Shown piece by piece: positions 50,756 through 59,957 of a stretch of 64,000 nucleotides of DNA. Source of the DNA: SIG603 sp964369225 (lineage in GTDB: Bacteria > Bacillota > Clostridia > Oscillospirales > Acutalibacteraceae); the NCBI GenBank assembly GCA_964369225.1, contig CAYJER010000002.1, positions 116,239 through 180,238 on the forward strand, in the 5' to 3' direction. Numbering within the stretch: the stretch's first letter is position 1; each line of letters opens with the position of its first letter. The translations under genes and the position numbers were made by a program. The notes under the pieces were generated by a model. That model did no database searches and was not told the origin of the DNA. It worked only from the letters and a program-made list of their open reading frames with translations.

Positions 50756-52687
50756 TTATGCGTTGATTTTTGTATAATTTAACAGACCGCCTGCAACTAC
50801 CATCTCACGTTCTCTGTCTGTTAGTAAAGCCTTAGCTTTGATAACAGCTGATGTGCTAGCATTGACAATTGTAATATCTTGTTTGTCTATTATTTCTTGC
50901 TTAACATTTGGTAACTCTAACTTATCGCCTTCTTTGATTAAGTCGTAATCAGCCTCATTGATAAATTGTAGTGGGATAATTCCCGCATTTGCTAGGTTAG
51001 CACAGTGAATTCTAGCATATGATTTAGCTACAACTGCCTTAATTCCTAGGTAAAGTGGAACTAATGCCGCATGCTCACGAGAAGAACCTTGTCCGTAATT
51101 TGTGCCACCAACAATAATTCCGCCACCATTTTTCTTACATCTTTCAGGGAATTCTTTATCGCATACTGCAAAGCAGAAGTTTGAAAGATAAGGTATGTTT
51201 GAGCGATAAGGTAATATCTTAGAACCAGCTGGCATGATATGATCTGTTGTTATGTTGTCACCAACTTTTAGTATAGCTTGTGTCTCAATGCTATCTGCTA
51301 AAGCAACACTTACTGGGAAAGGCTTAATGTTTGGACCTCTTAAAATTTCAACTGTCTCTGCTAGACACTCCTCTACAGGATTTTCTACCATGTTGTCATT
51401 TATTAAGAAAGCCTTTGGCATCTCGATTTCTACTGCGTCGCCTAAAGTTCTAGCATCTGTAAACTTTCCTGTGATAGCTGAAACCGCAGCTGTCTCTGGG
51501 CTTACAAGATAAACTTGTCCGTCTGCTGTACCACTTCTGCCCTCAAAGTTACGGTTAAAAGTTCTTAATGATACACCTGCTGAATTTGGAGATTGTCCCA
51601 TTCCTATGCAAGGCCCACAAGTAGACTCTAATATTCTAGCGCCAGAAGCTATTAAATCTGCTAATGCACCATTTAATGCAAGCATGTTGTAAACTTGCTT
51701 AGAACCAGGAGCTATAGAAAGGCTAACATCTGGATGAACAGTTTTACCTTTTAGAATTGTAGCCACCTTCATTAGATCTAGATAAGAAGAGTTTGTGCAA
51801 GAACCAATACATACTTGATCTACCTTAATCTCGCCTATTTCTTCAATTGACTTAATATTGTCTGGGCTATGAGGACATGCTGCAAGTGGAACTAATTTAG
51901 TTAGGTCAATTTCTATAACCTCGTCATAAACTGCATCCTCGTCTGCCTTAACCTCTACCCAATCTTGCTCTCTGCCTTGAGCCTTTAAAAATTCTCTTGT
52001 AATCTCGTCAGATGGGAATACAGATGTAGTAGCACCTAATTCTGTACCCATGTTTGTAATAGTCGCTCTTTCAGGAACAGAAAGAGTTTTAATTCCCTCG
52101 CCGCCATACTCAACTATTTTACCAACTCCGCCTTTAACGCTCATAATTCTTAAAACTTCAAGAATAATATCTTTAGCAGATACCCATGGAGCTAGTTTAC
52201 CAGTTAGGTTTATTCTTGTCATGCTAGGCATTGTGATATGATACTCACCGCCACCCATTGCAACTGCAACGTCAAGACCGCCTGCACCAAATGAAAGCAT
52301 GCCGATACCACCACCTGTAGGTGTATGGCTATCTGAACCTATTAAAGTTTTGCCCGGAATACCAAATCTCTCTAAATGAACTTGGTGACAAATTCCATTG
52401 CCCGGACGTGAAAATTTCAAACCATGTTTCTTAGCAACTGACTGAATATACCTGTGATCGTCAGCGTTTTCAAAACCGGTTTGAAGTGTATTATGATCAA
52501 TATAAGCAACACTTAGTTCTGTCTTAACTCTTGGAACTCCCATAGCTTCAAACTCAAGATACGCCATTGTACCGGTAGCATCTTGTGTTAGAGTTTGATC
52601 AATTCTAAGTCCTACATCTTGTCCTTTAGTCATCTCACCTGAAAGCAAGTGAGCTTTTATTAGTTTTTGTCCTATTGTATATGACAT
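50756..52687 (-). CDS. acn: Aconitate hydratase
   Basis: Start ATG 52687 (MSYTIGQKLIKAHLLSG) is preferred over an earlier frame start at 52753, which would place the promoter inside the gene. 643 residues, the short Clostridial aconitase type. The Fe-S ligands are in VCIGSCTNSSYLDL and ESTCGPCIGMGQSPNSAG. The C-terminal swivel domain has GGTNYGQGSSREHAALVP. It interconverts citrate and isocitrate. It is the first gene of acn-icd-rex, transcribed from the promoter with the Rex box at 52747-52764. Confidence 0.95.
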   Translation of the reverse strand: MSYTIGQKLIKAHLLSGEMTKGQDVGLRIDQTLTQDATGTMAYLEFEAMGVPRVKTELSVAYIDHNTLQTGFENADDHRYIQSVAKKHGLKFSRPGNGICHQVHLERFGIPGKTLIGSDSHTPTGGGIGMLSFGAGGLDVAVAMGGGEYHITMPSMTRINLTGKLAPWVSAKDIILEVLRIMSVKGGVGKIVEYGGEGIKTLSVPERATITNMGTELGATTSVFPSDEITREFLKAQGREQDWVEVKADEDAVYDEVIEIDLTKLVPLAACPHSPDNIKSIEEIGEIKVDQVCIGSCTNSSYLDLMKVATILKGKTVHPDVSLSIAPGSKQVYNMLALNGALADLIASGARILESTCGPCIGMGQSPNSAGVSLRTFNRNFEGRSGTADGQVYLVSPETAAVSAITGKFTDARTLGDAVEIEMPKAFLINDNMVENPVEECLAETVEILRGPNIKPFPVSVALADSIETQAILKVGDNITTDHIMPAGSKILPYRSNIPYLSNFCFAVCDKEFPERCKKNGGGIIVGGTNYGQGSSREHAALVPLYLGIKAVVAKSYARIHCANLANAGIIPLQFINEADYDLIKEGDKLELPNVKQEIIDKQDITIVNASTSAVIKAKALLTDREREMVVAGGLLNYTKINA

Positions 52688-52724
52688 TCTAACACCAACC
52701 TTTTTAAAATTTATGTCTCCCTCT

Positions 52725-52764
52725 ATTATCTCCCAAAAACGTTCATTTGTCAAGTATTTAACAA
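52725..52764 (-). promoter_or_regulatory. acn-icd-rex promoter with Rex box
   Basis: Minus-strand promoter: -35 TTGACA (52748-52753), 17-base spacer, -10 GATAAT (52725-52730). TTGTCAAGTATTTAACAA (52747-52764) matches the Clostridial Rex consensus TTGTTAA-N4-TTAACAA at 13 of 14 defined positions and covers the -35. Confidence 0.8.
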
Positions 52765-52801
52765 GCTTAAAGCCGTAAAAACTTTAAATAATTGCTCTTG
52801 A

Positions 52802-52830
52802 TTGACATTTAATAAGAAATATGCTACAAT
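52802..52830 (+). promoter_or_regulatory. murT-gatD promoter
   Basis: -35 TTGACA (52802-52807), 17-base spacer ending TGC, -10 TACAAT (52825-52830). The Rex box is 38 bases upstream, so Rex may also touch this divergent promoter. Confidence 0.7.
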
Positions 52831-52866
52831 TTTAACCATAATTACGTAGAATAGAAAGGCAGAAAA

Positions 52867-54243
52867 ATGAAACATCCAAGATATTATTTTTCTTTTATTT
52901 TGGCAAGAAGTGCCTCATTTTTTTTGAAAATATTAGGTAGAAACGCTACCTGCTTCCCTGGAGTACTAGCCTTAAAGTTTTGTCCAAATTTTTTAGAACT
53001 TATCGCTAAACCAAAAAAAGTTATAGCTATCACAGGAACTAACGGAAAAACTAGCATCTCAAATCTTACAGAAGATATTCTTGAGTCGTTTGGTGAAAAA
53101 TTCACTTGTAACAAACTAGGTTCTAATGTTGCCTCGGGAATAGTTTCTTCACTTATTAACGACAGCACTTTTTTCGGCAAGCCTAAACACGAGCTTGCTG
53201 TATTTGAAGTTGACGAGAGAAGTACACCTAGAATTTTTAAATATATTCAGCCAGATATTATATTAGTCTCAAATATTTTTAGAGACTCTTATAGAAGAAA
53301 TGCTCACATTGAGTATATAGTTGACATATTAAACGAAAATATCCCAAACAAATCTACCGTGATTGTAAACGCTGATGATCCTGTATGCTCTAATCTAGTG
53401 CCAAACAACAATAGATATTATTTTTCGGTAGCTCCTCAAGAATTTGAAAGTGGAATTTCAAACAATATTGTAAAAGATGGAACTGTGTGTCCTGTTTGTT
53501 CATCTACTCTAGTTTACGATTTTATAAGATATCACCAAGTAGGCGTGTTTCATTGTGATAATTGTGAGTACAGCTCTAAAAAGGCTGAGTTTATTGCAAA
53601 AAAAATAGACCTAGATAATCAAAAGGTCTTGATTAATATTAAAGATAAAGAGTACGATTTTAAGTTAATTGATAAAAATTTAATCAACGTATATAACCAA
53701 ATATCTGCAATTTCTATCCTTAGCACTATGGGTTATGATGCTGAAAAAATCAAGGCAGAATTTGAAAAGCTACAAATTACAAAAACAAGACTTGATTCAA
53801 CAAGTGTAAATGGAAAGAATATTATTTCTTTTCTGTCTAAAGGTCAAAATCCTATTGCTTGTTCAAGAGCCTTTGACACAGCAAAAGACTTTGAGGGCAA
53901 AAAATGCGTTATCATACTTTTAGATGATATTTATGATGCAAAATATTCGGTTGAAAATATTGCTTATCTTTTTGATACAGATTTTGAGTTATTAAAGCAC
54001 GAAAGTATAAATCAAATACTTTTTCAAGGCGCTAGAAGTGCGGATATGTACATTAGACTTCTAATGGCTGGAATTAATAAAGAAATAATCAAACAATGTG
54101 ATAGCATAGACGAGCTTATAGCTAAAGTCGATTTAGATGTGTCAGATACATTTGTTATCTATCGTGACATACACCTAAGTGCATTAGGGCAACAAATTAA
54201 AACCGCACTTGCAGAAAGGATTGGTGGACAAGATGAAAATTGA
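52867..54243 (+). CDS. murT: MurT, lipid II isoglutaminyl synthase ATPase subunit
   Basis: A 458-residue Mur-ligase-like protein. The ATP loop ITGTNGKTSISNLTEDIL is at about 56-73. A Cys4 zinc ribbon CPVCSSTLVYDF / FHCDNCEY is inserted at about 208-238, a MurT hallmark. The C-terminal DUF1727 domain contains GQNPIACSRAFDTAKDF and LLDDIYDAKYS. MurT with GatD amidates D-Glu of lipid II to D-iGln. It overlaps the gatD start by 11 bases and has its own promoter. All visible features are intact. Confidence 0.94.
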   Translation: MKHPRYYFSFILARSASFFLKILGRNATCFPGVLALKFCPNFLELIAKPKKVIAITGTNGKTSISNLTEDILESFGEKFTCNKLGSNVASGIVSSLINDSTFFGKPKHELAVFEVDERSTPRIFKYIQPDIILVSNIFRDSYRRNAHIEYIVDILNENIPNKSTVIVNADDPVCSNLVPNNNRYYFSVAPQEFESGISNNIVKDGTVCPVCSSTLVYDFIRYHQVGVFHCDNCEYSSKKAEFIAKKIDLDNQKVLINIKDKEYDFKLIDKNLINVYNQISAISILSTMGYDAEKIKAEFEKLQITKTRLDSTSVNGKNIISFLSKGQNPIACSRAFDTAKDFEGKKCVIILLDDIYDAKYSVENIAYLFDTDFELLKHESINQILFQGARSADMYIRLLMAGINKEIIKQCDSIDELIAKVDLDVSDTFVIYRDIHLSALGQQIKTALAERIGGQDEN

Positions 54244-54961
54244 AATACTTTTCCCTGAAGTCTGCAACCTTTTCGCCGACAACGCAAACATGAATTACCT
54301 TAAACTTTGTTTGCCTAATGCGGAATTTATAGAAACTCATTTAAATGAAAGACCAAAATTTTTAGATGAAGAAATAAACTTTGTGTACATGGGGCCTACA
54401 AGCGAAAACTCTCAAAGGCTGTTAATTCAAAGATTAATGCCGCTTAAAGAAGCTATAAGTGAAAAAATCGAAAATGGAACTAACTTTTTATTCACTGGAA
54501 ACGCTGTAGAAATTCTTGGAAACTATATTGAGACCGAGAAAAAAGAGAAAATTCCTGCCCTAGCAATTTTCGATTTATACGCTGTTCAAAATTTAAAAGA
54601 ACGTCACAACAGTGAGTGTATTGCCAAATTTAAGGATATGAAAATATACGCCTTTAAATCTCAATTTACTCTTTGTTACCCACAAAATGAAGATAGTTTT
54701 CTATTTGAAGTTGAGCGTGGAATGGGTATGAATAGAGGCTCAAAAAAAGAGGGTATTCACTACAAAAATTTTCATGCAACATACCTTATAGGACCGTTAT
54801 TAATCCTCAACCCTGATTTTACCAAATATCTTTTAGAGCTGATTGGTGAAGAAACACCTAAACTAGCCTTTGAAGAAGAAATGTACAACGCTCTAAAAAT
54901 AAGAGCTGCAGACTTTGAACGTAATGTTCCAGTTGATGTAGCAGACTATAAATATATGTAG
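54233..54961 (+). CDS. gatD: GatD-like subunit lacking catalytic Cys and His
   Basis: Start ATG 54233 (MKIEILFPEVCNLFAD) lies inside the murT end. The 242-residue protein follows GatD, the glutamine amidotransferase partner of MurT, over its whole length (MNYLKLCLPNAEF; VYMGPTSENSQRLL; MGMNRGSKKEGIHYKNFHAT). But the nucleophile elbow reads FLFTGNAVEIL (88-90 TGN) instead of a Cys-Gly-Gly elbow, and the HGP motif near the end reads YLIGPLLILNP. Both the Cys and the His of the glutaminase are missing. It may be a structural partner with free ammonia as donor. Confidence 0.85.
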   Translation: MKIEILFPEVCNLFADNANMNYLKLCLPNAEFIETHLNERPKFLDEEINFVYMGPTSENSQRLLIQRLMPLKEAISEKIENGTNFLFTGNAVEILGNYIETEKKEKIPALAIFDLYAVQNLKERHNSECIAKFKDMKIYAFKSQFTLCYPQNEDSFLFEVERGMGMNRGSKKEGIHYKNFHATYLIGPLLILNPDFTKYLLELIGEETPKLAFEEEMYNALKIRAADFERNVPVDVADYKYM

Positions 54962-54984
54962 ATATGATTTTTACTATGTTGGGG

Positions 54985-55190
54985 AGGATATCCTCCAGAC
55001 TGCCTCTTAGGAGTGCTGATGTAGGGAGCGGTCTTGACCCAGACGTGTTGATTAGAGAAATTTAGCAATGTAGGGGACGGGTTTTCCGTCCCGAAAACTG
55101 TCGGTTATCGCTAAATTTCCACGGGACGGAAAACCGTCCCCTACATCAATTTGTGCGTTTTAACGAATTGGAATTATTTCCAAATCGTAA
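54985..55190. repeat. MITE-like hairpin repeat, copy 2 (with flanking module)
   Basis: Arms TGTAGGGGACGGGTTTTCCG (continuing to 55092; from 55069) and its reverse complement at 55123-55145 differ by one extra G. The outer flank 55146-55187 matches, in reverse orientation, the 17193-17240 flank of copy 1 (CGTTAAAACGCACAAATT core). The module TGTAGGGAGCGG...ACGTGTTGATTA (55020-55052) also recurs near copy 1. GGAGGATATCCTCC (54982-54995) is another palindrome. The arm cores differ between copies (GCGGATATTATCC against GACGGTTTTCC), as if the stem is kept while its sequence changes. Confidence 0.75.
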
Positions 55191-55242
55191 GAGGCGCCTG
55201 TGGATATCCTCAACACCTACGAATGAATTATACGAAAAAACA

Positions 55243-55274
55243 ACTGCAACCTAGCACTCAGGCTAGGTTGCAGT
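55243..55274 (+). terminator. Terminator hairpin
   Basis: A perfect 13-base stem ACTGCAACCTAGC / GCTAGGTTGCAGT with a 6-base loop, followed by ATTATTTAGTTTTTTG. It probably ends the murT-gatD transcript after the repeat cluster. Confidence 0.75.
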
Positions 55275-56684
55275 ATTATTTAGTTTTTTGTAAACCTATT
55301 TTGAAATTATATATATGTAAAGAATACTATTCAAGCTATTGTAAGCTACTAATTTTTCGGGGACTACTTTAGCTATTTATACACTGTTACCTCTTAAATT
55401 GGATGCTCACCAATAAAATGCTACTAAGGTAATTATGTACTATTAAGCACTTACAAGTCAACTTTGTTACACTAAAACATGTTAAACTTGATTTTGCAGT
55501 ACTACTTAAGATTAAAACTTTATCCGCTACTATACCATTAAGTAAGCTTTGCCTATACAAGTCTATTTTGATTTATTAAACAGTTAAAAACCTGATCGGA
55601 ATCACTATGCACCTAATATACACATTATAAGTTGTAATTCAATTATAAAGTCTACACAATCCAGAAATCATCACAAGCCATTGGCGATATATTTCAATCC
55701 CTAGCCCATTCTTTCTTGCTGTCTACTTAAACTACAAATAACAAGTTTCAATTCAATTTATGTAATTACAACTTCTGAATTTAGCTTATGTAAATTTTGG
55801 TACTACCATTGCGTTTTTCCGAATTAAACTATGAAATATTTTGATAAGTTAGCTACTGGTTTTAAAGCCTAACTTATAGAAAATAAATCTAACTATCTCT
55901 CATAATCAGCTACACATCGACATACTCAACACTTAAAGCTTAATACCGACTATGACTACTGTTTAAACTACTAACCCATATAAGCGAATAAATAAAACCA
56001 CTCTAATGAAATAATTGTAAACTGTCTATAAGGAAAATAAACTATCTGTATACATTTTACATTGTATTATAAGTCATTACATCCTTTTTTCTCCAAAAAC
56101 TTAAGGCACTTCACGAATAATTATTGACTACAAGTCTAACATATAACGTTATTTCTGAAGTTTGCTAATTTTCTTGAGTCTGGTAAACATTATAATCTAC
56201 ACTAAAAACTACATTCAATCACCGATTATCTTTTAAGTTTGTAAACTTAACCGCCGAGACATTTCCAAATAATTAATCAGCATAAGTTCACGTTAATCAA
56301 TACTTGTTATTACTATCTGATTTAAATTTACATTATATATTTATATTATTCTGGGAACTATAACACTACTAATAAACATTGCTAAAATATATATATACGG
56401 TGTCGCTATGCAGTCTCTGATAAACTATAATACTAGAACTAATCTTGTAGACCTTTTAAATTCTAAGGCATTAATTCTATTTTTCCACTGAATTTTTGGA
56501 TTTTTCTAACAGCTTTAGGTAATGTAATTTTAATTAAAATCGATTTAACTGCGAAGTAATTTTACGACTTTATCACACCACCTACATCCATTTAACAATT
56601 ACTATTATAATTACATTTAATATTGCTGTATAAATCCATTAACTGGCAATTTCACGCCTATTGTGTAAAACACCTGAATTTTTG
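55275..56684. other. Long gene-free AT-rich stretch
   Basis: About 1.4 kb with no ORF above about 60 codons on either strand, the longest such stretch in the window. Stop triplets (TAA, TTA, CTA, TAG) are evenly spread through all frames. There are no long A or T tracts, no CRISPR-like or tandem repeats, no tRNA and no rRNA. The only notable dyad I found is TTAAGTTT-GT-AAACTTAA near 56233-56250. It may be thoroughly decayed DNA or an unrecognised RNA or structural region. Confidence 0.6.
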
Positions 56685-56828
56685 TCAATAATTAAAATTG
56701 TAACCTGTAATTGTTTTAATGGCGGAATACCCATTTACACTAATAATTTCATTTTGTCTTAACATCATTTCGTATCCTACAAAATTACTTTCTTGGATAC
56801 CTAAATAATGTTCTTCTTCATTAGCCAT
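56685..56828 (-). CDS. Possible small protein
   Basis: A 47-residue ORF starting MANEEEHYLGIQESNFVGYE and ending GYNFNY. TATAAT-like bases (GCTATAATATAG) lie about 38 bases upstream, and GTGGTGATT is a weak ribosome site. It is the only plausible coding signal in the 2-kb gap between gatD and the DUF4097 gene. It could equally be the remnant of a larger gene. No family recognised. Confidence 0.35.
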   Translation of the reverse strand: MANEEEHYLGIQESNFVGYEMMLRQNEIISVNGYSAIKTITGYNFNY

Positions 56829-56953
56829 TGGAATCACCACTTTCTATTTATCTTGTGTCTATATTATAGCATGTTCTTTTTTGTTTTTCAATACATATTT
56901 CATCCAAACATTCAATAAAGTTTTTGTACGATACTACAAATAACGTTTTACTT

Positions 56954-57901
56954 TTAGTCTACAAACTCAATTTCAATTGAACCCAAAGTAGTGTAAACGT
57001 TTAAGTTTTTTACACCTGTCCCCTCTTGATCTACTAAATTATTTATTTCAGTTGAACTGCTAGATAAAATATTAAAATATTCTTTCAAATCTTTAATACT
57101 TCCTTGAATATTTCCAATTTTATTTTTAATATTTATTGTTTCACCTACTATTATATGCTCGAAAATTATCTCACCATTGACATTTTCAAACTCAATGTTA
57201 GTATTAGCCTGGATCTGTTTTGCAATAATAGTTCCATTTGTATTTTGAGCTAGTATATTATTGTCTGAAATAACATCTATAAGCTCAATTTTTCCATTAG
57301 TATTTTTTATATTTAAATCTGCACTACTAAAGTTATCAAGCTTAATTTCCCCATTGCTTGTAGTTAGTTCTACTTGTGCCGATATCTGCATGTCTGTTAA
57401 TAAAATATCACCATTATTAGTTTCTGCAATGAAATCTTGCACTAAGATGTCAGAAGCCTTTATAACACCACTGTTTGTTTCTACGCTAATATTCCCTTTA
57501 TAATCATCGGGGATATAAACCGTAAGTGTAGGTCTATTTGACGCATATTCTATTCTAAATATATTGTTATACCATTTAGACTTTATCTCTCTTTTGATAT
57601 ATATTACATTTTCAAGATCTATTTCATATATTTCATTCTCGTTTTCTTGATACTTAATGTAAATTTTTTCATCTGTAGAGACTTGAAACACTACATCACT
57701 GTTTTTATCATTAATTACAATGTCTTGATCTGTATATAGTGTTGATACTTGTTTTTCATCATATTCTATTTCGGTTTGAACTATTCCAAAACTTAAATCA
57801 TCTATATCAAAGCTATCAACTCCACCTATAAAGTAGGCAGACAACGCTACACTTACACCTATCACAAACAGTATTGCACCAAAAATTACAGTTTTTTTCA
57901 T
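56954..57901 (-). CDS. DUF4097-family membrane-anchored beta-repeat protein
   Basis: A 315-residue protein with an N-terminal membrane anchor (residues 7-27) and a right-handed beta-helix-like body from about 85, with repeats of the type ETNSGVIKASDI, ETNNGDILLTDM, TSNGEIKLDNF, NTNGKIELIDV, NTNGTIIAKQI and NVNGEIIFEHI. This is the DUF4097 (LiaG-like) pattern. It is coupled to the DUF1700 gene (11 bases apart), the usual pairing. The role is in envelope sensing or stress; the mechanism is unknown. Confidence 0.88.
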   Translation of the reverse strand: MKKTVIFGAILFVIGVSVALSAYFIGGVDSFDIDDLSFGIVQTEIEYDEKQVSTLYTDQDIVINDKNSDVVFQVSTDEKIYIKYQENENEIYEIDLENVIYIKREIKSKWYNNIFRIEYASNRPTLTVYIPDDYKGNISVETNSGVIKASDILVQDFIAETNNGDILLTDMQISAQVELTTSNGEIKLDNFSSADLNIKNTNGKIELIDVISDNNILAQNTNGTIIAKQIQANTNIEFENVNGEIIFEHIIVGETINIKNKIGNIQGSIKDLKEYFNILSSSSTEINNLVDQEGTGVKNLNVYTTLGSIEIEFVD

Positions 57902-57912
57902 TCTTCTCCCCC

Positions 57913-58521
57913 CTATACTTCTTGAATTTTAATAGAATTTTTAATCCCTTTAACTAGATTTCCTGCCCCTCTTACCATTGCAAAAGCTAAGTAGTTGCAC
58001 GGTCTGAACAACATTACAAATACCCCAACAACTGCTATTCCAACGCCTAAAAGAGCTATTGTAACAGGTAATCCACTTGTAGAAACCACCCCTACTATGC
58101 CCGACAAAATAATTGCTCCACCACTAACTCCAATAGAATAAACCACTGCATAAAGTGCAATAATTAGTGAACATATTAGAACATAAAAGCTAAACACTAT
58201 ACATAGTAACGCCAAAATCAATGAAAGCCAAAGTGGCGACCCTAGTATTATTAAAATTAGCCAAAGAGTTTTATTGCTTGAATTATTTCTGCTAGCTTTA
58301 AATTTATTTTGAACCAAAGTGGTGAAAGGAATTTCTTTTACCACATCTTCTTTTATTTTTTCGGGTGGATCAAAGCTCGCTATAGCTTCTTCTTCACTCA
58401 TGCCATCTTCAATTTTATCATCTATTGACTCTGAGTAAAAGTCTATAATTTTTTGTGCTTGTTTATTTGGAACTGTCGCCAAACTCTCTCTTAAATTTAT
58501 AAAAAACTCTTCCCTTTTCAT
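57913..58521 (-). CDS. DUF1700 (HAAS domain) membrane protein
   Basis: A 202-residue protein. A cytoplasmic N-terminal helical HAAS-type domain comes first (about 1-70, MKREEFFINLRESLATVPNK; DGMSEEEAIASFDPPEKIKE). Three or four membrane helices follow (about 85-190). Such proteins accompany DUF4097 proteins and a PadR regulator; the PadR gene is not present in this window. It probably signals with the adjacent DUF4097 protein. Confidence 0.88.
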   Translation of the reverse strand: MKREEFFINLRESLATVPNKQAQKIIDFYSESIDDKIEDGMSEEEAIASFDPPEKIKEDVVKEIPFTTLVQNKFKASRNNSSNKTLWLILIILGSPLWLSLILALLCIVFSFYVLICSLIIALYAVVYSIGVSGGAIILSGIVGVVSTSGLPVTIALLGVGIAVVGVFVMLFRPCNYLAFAMVRGAGNLVKGIKNSIKIQEV

Positions 58522-58597
58522 TTAGACGTCCCCTTTATAACTTCCATTGCTTGAAACTCAAATATTAAAATTCACTTTTGTTATATAACTAAAAATC

Positions 58598-58641
58598 ACC
58601 TCTTTACACATAACAGTATACAACTTAAAGTATAAAGAGGT
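58598..58641 (-). terminator. Terminator of the GHL10 gene
   Basis: ACCTCTTTA (58598-58606) pairs with TAAAGAGGT (58633-58641); on the minus strand GATTTTTAG follows. The stem is 9 bases with a 26-base interior. Confidence 0.5.
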
Positions 58642-58650
58642 AATCTAATC

Positions 58651-59892
58651 TTAATTAAACTGTTCTATAATGTCTACCAAATTATCAATCTCTTCACTTG
58701 CAATTTCATCTGTTATAGACCTAACATCATATAAAATTACTCCATCTACCCCAGCTTCGATGCTATCTTTGTATTGACTAGCAAGAATATCATCCCTACT
58801 CGCCCATGTTCCAATGTCTGCATCGGCAGTTCCGGCTTTATAACCCGCAATTCCAACATATACATCTAAATTAGAATGTTTCTCTAGTGCAATCCATTCA
58901 TTAAGACTTTCTGAAAAACCTAGATAAGGATTATCATAACTAAAATAAATTTGCGGACAAATATAATCTATATAACCTTCTAACGACACCCATTCCAGAA
59001 TGTCTGCACCCAAAGCTACATTGTTTTGCAAATTTGCCTGTGGTGAAATTCCAAAGACAACATTTTCATCCACGGCTTTAATAGCCTGAGAGGTTTGTAA
59101 AATCATTGTATTAATGTTAGCCATTCTCCATTCTTCAAGCGATAAAGGCGTATCCACAGTCTCTGTATAACTTTGGTATGAACTGCTGTCTTCATCTGTT
59201 ATTCCATAAGGATAAAAATAATCATCAAAGTGGATTCCGTCAACATCATATTTCTCTACAATCTCTGCTGCACCATTTGCTACAAGATTTCTAACCTCTT
59301 TATATGCTGGGTTCATGGTAACTGTTCCATCTTTTTCAATGAAATAATATGGATTAGTAGAAGACAACATTGTATAAGGGTTGTCTGACGATAAATTAGT
59401 TGGTATGGTCTCAAGCTTTACTCTTAAAGGGTTAATCCATGCGTGAAACTTCATGCCTTCTGAATGAACTTTGTCTATCATGTACTGCATTGGATCAAAG
59501 CCTGGGTCTTGTCCTTGAACACCTGTTAGATAATGCGACCACGGGTAATATGATGAGTCATAAAAAGCATCCGAGAACGCCCTTACATGAACAAAAAGAT
59601 CTGTTGCGTATATCGATTTTGCATCTGCTACCAATTTATCAAAATTATCTTTAAAAGCCTCTTCTGTCTTCTCGCTTGTCCCAAGTGAAATGTAAGAAAT
59701 CCAAACTCCTGTTAAAATCTCTGTCGAGGCGCTTACAGGGTTTGTGTCGTTAAGAGTTGTAGTAGCAGATGAATTATCATCCTCTTGCACAACTGTGTCT
59801 GTAGGTTCAATTGTCATTGACACAGTCACAACCAATGCACATAAAATAATCCATAGTAAAAAAAATGTAGAATTATCGCTTTTATTCTTCAT
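58651..59892 (-). CDS. GHL10 (DUF187) family glycosyl hydrolase, membrane-anchored
   Basis: A 413-residue protein with an N-terminal membrane/signal segment (about 10-27) and a Ser/Thr-rich linker. The GHL10 domain from about 60 has LTGVWISYISLGTSE, HVRAFSDAFYDSSYYPWSHY, FHAWINPLRVK, VDGIHFDDYFYP and VFGISPQANLQN. The domain is a TIM barrel related to GH13/GH10 and is found in peptidoglycan- or surface-glycan-acting proteins such as YngK. No dockerin or SLH domain. It is divergent from the HAD gene. Confidence 0.9.
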   Translation of the reverse strand: MKNKSDNSTFFLLWIILCALVVTVSMTIEPTDTVVQEDDNSSATTTLNDTNPVSASTEILTGVWISYISLGTSEKTEEAFKDNFDKLVADAKSIYATDLFVHVRAFSDAFYDSSYYPWSHYLTGVQGQDPGFDPMQYMIDKVHSEGMKFHAWINPLRVKLETIPTNLSSDNPYTMLSSTNPYYFIEKDGTVTMNPAYKEVRNLVANGAAEIVEKYDVDGIHFDDYFYPYGITDEDSSSYQSYTETVDTPLSLEEWRMANINTMILQTSQAIKAVDENVVFGISPQANLQNNVALGADILEWVSLEGYIDYICPQIYFSYDNPYLGFSESLNEWIALEKHSNLDVYVGIAGYKAGTADADIGTWASRDDILASQYKDSIEAGVDGVILYDVRSITDEIASEEIDNLVDIIEQFN

Positions 59893-59957
59893 AGTACTTC
59901 CCTTTCTTTTAAAACAATGATATAATATTCTAAATATATTAGCTTAGAGGTGGATTT

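Noticed and set aside
52884..53180. Minus-strand 98-aa ORF within murT
   Set aside because: It lies wholly inside a well-supported gene and shows no family features.
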